This document shows positions 5,855-9,922 of a stretch of DNA of 9,922 nucleotides, one piece after another. Below the pieces are notes generated by a model. That model was given only the letters and a program-made list of their open reading frames with translations. It had not been told where the DNA came from and did not search any database. The translations under genes and the position numbers were made by a program. Source of the stretch: Candidatus Treponema faecavium (lineage in GTDB: Bacteria; Spirochaetota; Spirochaetia; Treponematales; Treponemataceae). Each line of letters begins with the position of its first letter. Position 1 is the first letter of the stretch. The stretch is taken from contig DXHG01000171.1 of NCBI GenBank assembly GCA_019113455.1, positions 1 through 9,922 of the forward strand, read 5' to 3'.

Positions 5855-7828
5855 ATGGCACGAACTGCGGTGATGCGTCTTGTTGAACTCATGGTAATGA
5901 AAGAAGACATCCGCCGTGTTATTGAATACTTAGGCAGAAAGGGCAATTTTGAGTTTCAGGACGGCGTGCGGGACGGAAAACCTGACTCGTCAAACGCCTA
6001 CAAGGATATGTTTGACCAGCTGCAGGCGGTGCGCTCATATTTGAGTGTCGCCGAGCCTGAGCGCTATTTTGACGATACGGCGCTGCCCAATGCCGACGAT
6101 ATCGCTGACGCCGAAAAACTGTGCGCGGCTGTTTCTGCGCTTAGGGATCGTGAAACAAAGGCGGCCGATACGCTTAAGCGCGTCTCTGATACGCTGACTG
6201 AGACAAAGGCGTTTGCGAATCTTAAAGTACCGTATACAGAGCTTGAGCATCTGTCGTTTTTGACGCTGCGCATCGGAAAGATTGATCCTGCGTATTTTGA
6301 GGAGCTCGCGTTTACGCTTGGCAGCCGCGCCGTTGTTGTTGCACTGGGAGACGATAAGTCGCGCGTGCTTGTGGCTTCGTCAAAGAAAGGCCGGTTTTCA
6401 GTAGAAACCGAGCTGAAGAATTTCAATTTTGTACCACTGTCTGTTCCCAAGGATTTTAAGGGAGTTCCCGACGATATGATTACGGGTCTTGAGCGCGAAA
6501 GAAATGAATTGCAGTCGGCCCTTGACGAAATCGTTGCCGAACGGCGCAATTTTGCGGAGACGCATGAGACGCGGCTTTTAAAGCTGCTGTGCAGTTTTTC
6601 TATCGGGATGCAGATTCAGGTTGTTGAAGATAAACTTGAATCTACGCAGCTTGTGTACCGTATTACCGGCTGGGTTCCGGCGGCGGACGCGCAGGGCATG
6701 ATGAAGGATCTGGACAATCTGACGGAGGGCAGAATCGCCGTGAGGCTGTATGTGCCTGAAGAAGTGCCGTCGGTGATAAACGGCCGGGAGAAAGTGCCGG
6801 TAAAGCTCAAGCACGGCAAGTTTGTCGGCAGTTTTGAGCGCATGGTGTTCAGTTACGGCGCGCCGCTGTACGGCACGATTGATCCGACTCCTATCGTTGC
6901 ATTCTTTTTTACACTGCTGTTCGGCATTATGTTCGGCGATGCGGGGCAGGGGCTTGTCTTTGTGCTGATAGGGATACTGCTGACAACAAATGTGATTAAA
7001 CGGTTTCCCGCGTGGAACAAATTCGGTCCGATTTTTATTGCTATCGGGATTTCAAGCACGATAATGGGGCTTTTGAACGGCGAGTTTTTTGCCAACAGCG
7101 AGGTGCTTATTCCGTTCGGTGAGTGGCTTACCGGTCTGTTCGGCGAACCGCGGGAGCGGGTGCTCGAGCTGATGCCGTCTGCCGATACAATCGGCAAGAT
7201 GTTTTTGTTTTTTGTGTTTACGATGGCAGTCGGGTTTATTATCAATTCACTGGGGCTGATTATTAATATTATCAATCAGTTTTCACTGCATCGGCCCGGA
7301 AGGGCGCTGTTCGGAAAAACGGGTCTTTCAGGTGCGCTGTTTTTCTGGTATGTGATTGCGATGGCCATCCGGCTTGTCGTTGTGCCGGGTGCTTCGATAC
7401 AGTGGTTTGACTGGGTTGTTATCGCTGTAACGCTACTCGGTGTATTCCTTGCGGAACCGCTTGAGCGGCTGGTGGAAGGAGAACGCCCGATGTTTAAGGA
7501 CGGCGTTTCGACCGGCATTATCGTGGGATTTGTTGAAATCCTTGATACGGTATCCAATTATTTTTCCAATACGGCGAGTTTTCTGCGTGTCGGCGCGTTT
7601 GCGCTTGCGCATGTTGTGCTCGGGTTTATCATTTTTTCCATGTCGTCTCTGGCGGGCGGCGCCGGAGGACTGCTCATTACGGTTTTGGGCAATGTGATTG
7701 TTATTGTGCTTGAAGGCATGGTTGTAGCCATTCAGGTTATCCGTCTTCAGTATTATGAATTCTTTTCAAAGTTTTTTACCGAAACGGGCAAGGAATTCAG
7801 GCCTTTCCAGTTTCGTTATAAAGAATAA
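5855..7828 (+). CDS. atpI: V-type ATPase subunit I (a-subunit homologue)
   Basis: This 657-aa stator membrane subunit supplies the half-channels for ion flow past the c-ring. Residues 1 to about 320 form the cytoplasmic arm with long helices and coiled coil, which binds the peripheral stalk. The membrane domain starts at about residue 325 with FSYGAPLYGTIDPTP, followed by FFTLLFGIMFGDAGQG. About seven to eight hydrophobic segments are visible to the end. The essential arginine is Arg578 in FLRVGAFALAH, the family's conserved SFLRlxAlxLAH motif. The EGMVVAIQVIRLQYYEFFSKFF stretch near the C-terminus is also characteristic. A strong GAGGAG lies just upstream of ATG 5855. The gene begins 17 bp after subunit C and ends 31 bp before subunit K. 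It is intact and of standard length. Confidence 0.95.
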   Translation: MARTAVMRLVELMVMKEDIRRVIEYLGRKGNFEFQDGVRDGKPDSSNAYKDMFDQLQAVRSYLSVAEPERYFDDTALPNADDIADAEKLCAAVSALRDRETKAADTLKRVSDTLTETKAFANLKVPYTELEHLSFLTLRIGKIDPAYFEELAFTLGSRAVVVALGDDKSRVLVASSKKGRFSVETELKNFNFVPLSVPKDFKGVPDDMITGLERERNELQSALDEIVAERRNFAETHETRLLKLLCSFSIGMQIQVVEDKLESTQLVYRITGWVPAADAQGMMKDLDNLTEGRIAVRLYVPEEVPSVINGREKVPVKLKHGKFVGSFERMVFSYGAPLYGTIDPTPIVAFFFTLLFGIMFGDAGQGLVFVLIGILLTTNVIKRFPAWNKFGPIFIAIGISSTIMGLLNGEFFANSEVLIPFGEWLTGLFGEPRERVLELMPSADTIGKMFLFFVFTMAVGFIINSLGLIINIINQFSLHRPGRALFGKTGLSGALFFWYVIAMAIRLVVVPGASIQWFDWVVIAVTLLGVFLAEPLERLVEGERPMFKDGVSTGIIVGFVEILDTVSNYFSNTASFLRVGAFALAHVVLGFIIFSMSSLAGGAGGLLITVLGNVIVIVLEGMVVAIQVIRLQYYEFFSKFFTETGKEFRPFQFRYKE

Positions 7829-7859
7829 TATCCGCGGACAATGCGGTAAGGAGTTTTGT

Positions 7860-8165
7860 ATGAAAAAGAAAATCATTGCTGTCGGTCTTATGCTGTGTTT
7901 TGCTGCTGTCGGGGTTTTTGCAGCTGATGCGGGCGCCGCGGACGCCGCTGCCGGTTCAAACGCAATCAAGTATATTGCCGCCGGATTGTCTGTAGGTCTT
8001 GCCTGCATTGGCGGTGGCATGGCTGTCGGCAAGATTGGTGCCGCGGCTATGGGCGCAATGAGCGAAAACGCAGAACTGTCTGGTAAGGCGCTGCCGTTTG
8101 TCGGTCTTGCAGAAGGTATTTGTCTGTGGGGCTTCCTCGTTGGTCTGCTCTGCCTTGTTCTGTAG
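7860..8165 (+). CDS. atpK: V-type ATPase subunit K (c-ring proteolipid, single hairpin)
   Basis: This is the rotor ring subunit that carries the transported ion. The 101-aa product begins with a signal-peptide-like MKKKIIAVGLMLCFAAVGVFA, with possible cleavage after Ala21. An Ala/Asp-rich spacer and a single two-helix hairpin follow: AAGLSVGLACIGGGMAVGKIG and PFVGLAEGICLWGFLVGLLC. The ion-binding carboxylate is Glu85 in GLAEGICLWG. A single hairpin with a leader resembles the Thermus-type small proteolipid, not the 16-kDa double hairpin of Enterococcus NtpK. A glutamine typical of Na+-binding c subunits is not evident in helix 1, where a Met appears; by inference this favours protons, with low certainty. 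Ring stoichiometry requires many copies, and the start has a strong AAGGAG (7848-7853) 6 nt upstream. A weak CCGC/GCGG hairpin (7832-7846) precedes it. Confidence 0.92.
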   Translation: MKKKIIAVGLMLCFAAVGVFAADAGAADAAAGSNAIKYIAAGLSVGLACIGGGMAVGKIGAAAMGAMSENAELSGKALPFVGLAEGICLWGFLVGLLCLVL

Positions 8166-8179
8166 GGTTTCGCTGAACC

Positions 8180-8518
8180 GTGAAATATTATCTGATAGGC
8201 GACCGTGAGCTTGTTCTTGCTTTCGGGCTTGTCGGCGTTGAAGGTACCGCTGCCGTAACACGTGATGAGGCGCTTGCCGCTTTTGACCGTGTTACCGGCA
8301 GGACAACGGGAAAAAACCGGATGCCCGATGCCGGCGAAAAACCAAAGGTGCTTATATTGACAGAAGAAGTCTCCGCCCTGCTTGAACATGAAGTAAAGGA
8401 ATGGCAGATGGGCGGTAAGGCGCCGCTGATCGTTGAGATACCCGGTATTCAGGGGCATTTGGAAGGAAAAAAGAACCTGACTGATGCGATCCGCGAGGCA
8501 GTCGGGATTCAGGTATAA
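8180..8518 (+). CDS. atpF: V-type ATPase subunit F
   Basis: This 112-aa central-stalk subunit binds subunit D inside the rotating shaft. The N-terminal MKYYLIGDRELVLAFGLVGVEG matches the family's start (IGDxDxVxGFxLaGv). The KVLILTEEVSALL strand and LIVEIPGIQG turn are the conserved Rossmann-like core. The start is GTG at 8180. No ATG is available nearby without removing the conserved first strand. The Shine-Dalgarno is poor (AGGG at about 8164-8167, too far). The preceding gene ends only 14 bp upstream, so initiation probably depends on translational coupling. In this gene order F follows K directly. 'atpF' here means the V-type F subunit, not the F-type b. Confidence 0.88.
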   Translation: MKYYLIGDRELVLAFGLVGVEGTAAVTRDEALAAFDRVTGRTTGKNRMPDAGEKPKVLILTEEVSALLEHEVKEWQMGGKAPLIVEIPGIQGHLEGKKNLTDAIREAVGIQV

Positions 8519-8614
8519 CCGCCGCTGCCCGCCGTTCAGGCTATACAGCATGGTATGGCGGCAGTGCAGTAATGACTATACAGACCGTTTTGCGAGAGGG
8601 TCGTTTTATTAACT
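8519..8614 (+). other. 96-bp F-E intercistronic gap with hairpin and direct repeat
   Basis: This is the largest gap inside the V-ATPase cluster. CTGCCCGCC (8525-8533) can pair with GGCGGCAG (8557-8564), apart from one bulged C. CTATACAG occurs twice, at 8541-8548 and 8576-8583. A 20-codon frame (ATG 8550 to TAA 8612) ends just before the subunit E start and lacks a ribosome site. No T-run follows the hairpin. The gap may set the ratio of genes before and after it through mRNA processing; that is inference. Confidence 0.45.
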
Positions 8615-9253
8615 ATGGAAGAACTTCGTTCAACAGAAATTCTCGATAAAGAGATACAGGAAGACGCAAGAAAAAAGGCCGGACGTATTCTGCGCGATGC
8701 AGATGCGGAGGCTGCAAAGATACTTGCTGCGGTTGACTCCCGTGTCGCCGCGATTCGCAAAGAAAAAGAAAATGCCTACGAGCAAAAGATCGCTGCGTTT
8801 AAGCGCGATGCCGAAGCGGCGCTGCCGCTTGAAGAAAAACGCTTTTTAGTTTCTTTTGAAGGAAATGCAGTATGCGCTGCTATCAATAGCTATTTAAAAA
8901 ATCTTGCCGCAGAAAAGCGCCTTGAACTGCTTGATCATCTGCTTGTCCGAGCGGCGGCAGTGATTGCCGGCAAACAGGTGAATGCGGAGTTTTTTGGCAT
9001 ACCACAGAAAGCTGCGCTGTTTTTGCTGCAGAAACGGTTTGGTTCAGGCGTTCAGTCGTGCACGGAAATTGCTTTTGAGAAAACAGGGCTCGCCGGTATC
9101 TCCGGTATTGATATTCACGAGGGCATGGTTCTTGAAACCGCCGACCGGCAGATTCGCTGTAGAATCACGCTTGATGAACTGGTTTCCAATGTTCTCAATG
9201 AATCGCGCGAAGAATTGACTCGAACGCTGTTTAGTGGGAGGCTTCCGCAATGA
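8615..9253 (+). CDS. atpE: V-type ATPase subunit E (peripheral stalk)
   Basis: This 212-aa peripheral-stalk subunit is the partner of the small coiled-coil subunit encoded at 4490-4795. Residues about 8-80 are a long charged Ala/Glu/Lys/Arg helix (IQEDARKKAGRILRDADAEAAKIL). The C-terminal globular domain (about 95-212) ends in GIDIHEGMVLETADRQIRCRITLDELV and LTRTLFSG. That stretch matches the family's glycine turn followed by its ExL...LF ending, which contacts the catalytic head. The Shine-Dalgarno before ATG 8615 is weak (GAGAGGG at 8594-8600, 14 nt away). The gene overlaps subunit A by 4 bp (ATGA at 9250-9253), which indicates translational coupling of E and A. 'atpE' here means the V-type E subunit. 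Confidence 0.9.
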   Translation: MEELRSTEILDKEIQEDARKKAGRILRDADAEAAKILAAVDSRVAAIRKEKENAYEQKIAAFKRDAEAALPLEEKRFLVSFEGNAVCAAINSYLKNLAAEKRLELLDHLLVRAAAVIAGKQVNAEFFGIPQKAALFLLQKRFGSGVQSCTEIAFEKTGLAGISGIDIHEGMVLETADRQIRCRITLDELVSNVLNESREELTRTLFSGRLPQ

Positions 9254-9922
9254 TCGAAGGCAAAATTACCCGTATATCAGGTCCTATCGTATATGCCGAA
9301 GGTCTTGATGGCTGCGGTTTGTATGATGTTGTCGATGTCGGCGACGCAAAGCTGATCGGCGAGATTATCCGTCAGAAAGAAGGTATCGCGACTATCCAGG
9401 TTTATGAAGACGATACCGGTATGCACGTAGGGGAAAAAGTTTCATGTCAGGAACGTCCGCTGTCGGTTCGTCTTGGGCCCGGACTGGTCGGCACTATTTA
9501 TGACGGTATTCAGCGTCCGCTTGCGTCTATTTTCGGCGAGTCGGGCGCGTTTTTGCTGCCGGGACAGCGTACCGAACCGCTTGATGCTGCAAAAAAATGG
9601 GATTTTGCGCCGGTGTTGAAGGCGCAAGACCAGATTTATCCCGGGGCCGTTATTGGTACCGTGCAGGAAACGTCTTCGATACTGCACAGCATTATGGTGC
9701 CGCCTGATACGCGCGGACGGCTGCTGGCAAAGATATCGCCGGCCGGAGCGTATACGATCGATGATGTTATTGCAGAGACCGAGCTTGGCGAAAAAATATA
9801 TCTTTCGCAGTACTGGCCGGTGCGGCGTGCGCGCCCGTATACGGCAAAGCTGACAGTGTCGGAACCGCTTGTGACGGGGCAGCGTGTTATCGACGTGTTT
9901 TTTCCGCTGTCCCGCGGCGGCA
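9250..9922 (+). CDS. atpA: V-type ATPase catalytic subunit A, 3' end beyond window
   Basis: This is the nucleotide-hydrolysing head subunit. The first 224 residues are visible. They begin MIEGKITRISGPIVYAEGL and include IYDGIQRPL, PGAVIGTVQETSSILHSIMVPP, and the A-type insertion ('non-homologous') region. The closing LTVSEPLVTGQRVIDVFFPL directly precedes the P-loop domain. The window ends at ..SRGG, within a few codons of the expected Walker A (GxFGxGKT), so the catalytic motifs themselves cannot be checked. GGGAGG (9236-9241) lies 8 nt before ATG 9250, and the start overlaps the stop of subunit E. Genes for B and D are expected just downstream. Confidence 0.96.
   Translation, partial: MIEGKITRISGPIVYAEGLDGCGLYDVVDVGDAKLIGEIIRQKEGIATIQVYEDDTGMHVGEKVSCQERPLSVRLGPGLVGTIYDGIQRPLASIFGESGAFLLPGQRTEPLDAAKKWDFAPVLKAQDQIYPGAVIGTVQETSSILHSIMVPPDTRGRLLAKISPAGAYTIDDVIAETELGEKIYLSQYWPVRRARPYTAKLTVSEPLVTGQRVIDVFFPLSRGG

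Noticed and set aside
6064..7557. Several antisense frames of 70-161 codons over the subunit I gene
   Set aside because: They mirror a conserved intact gene, have serine- and arginine-rich low-complexity translations, and lack start signals.

Overview
The window looks like chromosomal DNA of a spirochaete, most likely a Treponema-like species of moderate G+C. The main reason is a run of tpiA, secG, a PTS EIIA gene and then a bacterial V/A-type ATPase operon. From memory, T. pallidum has tpi, secG and V-ATPase genes in the same neighbourhood; I could not check this here. The species assignment is inference.

Layout. Bases 1-145 hold a degenerate tandem array of a 15-bp palindromic motif (TTTGCCGAYGGCAAA-like) at a spacing of about 22-23 bp. 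It starts at base 1 and may continue to the left. It abuts a 5'-truncated Wzx/MATE-type polysaccharide flippase remnant (215-880, + strand). Converging on that remnant from the other strand is a 400-aa protein (912-2114) that joins a DUF6933-like N-terminal domain to an ST7-like TPR domain, with its own promoter at 2183-2212. A 449-bp gene-free stretch follows (2115-2563), with a long imperfect GA/TC-rich hairpin and the tpiA promoter.

The right two-thirds is compact and entirely on the + strand. tpiA (2564-3316) is a single-gene unit closed by a clear Rho-independent terminator. After new promoter candidates comes secG (3519-3959), then ptsN-like EIIA (3976-4452). The V-ATPase genes follow in the order small coiled-coil stalk subunit (G/H-like), C, I, K, F, E, and the start of A, which runs off the window just before its P-loop. 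Most gaps are 14-37 bp and E/A overlap by 4 bp, so secG through atpA is probably one transcript. The one larger gap (96 bp) lies between F and E.

How they work together. K (the c-ring) and I (the a-subunit homologue) form the membrane motor. C and F form the central-stalk connection, E and the small coiled-coil protein form the peripheral stalk, and A (with B and D, expected downstream) is the catalytic head. SecG belongs to the Sec translocon, which also uses the ion-motive force. The EIIA protein is a possible phosphorylation-dependent regulator. I see no clearly new system. The points most worth a second look are the palindrome array, the DUF6933-ST7/TPR fusion, the intergenic hairpin, and the EIIA/SecG/V-ATPase linkage.
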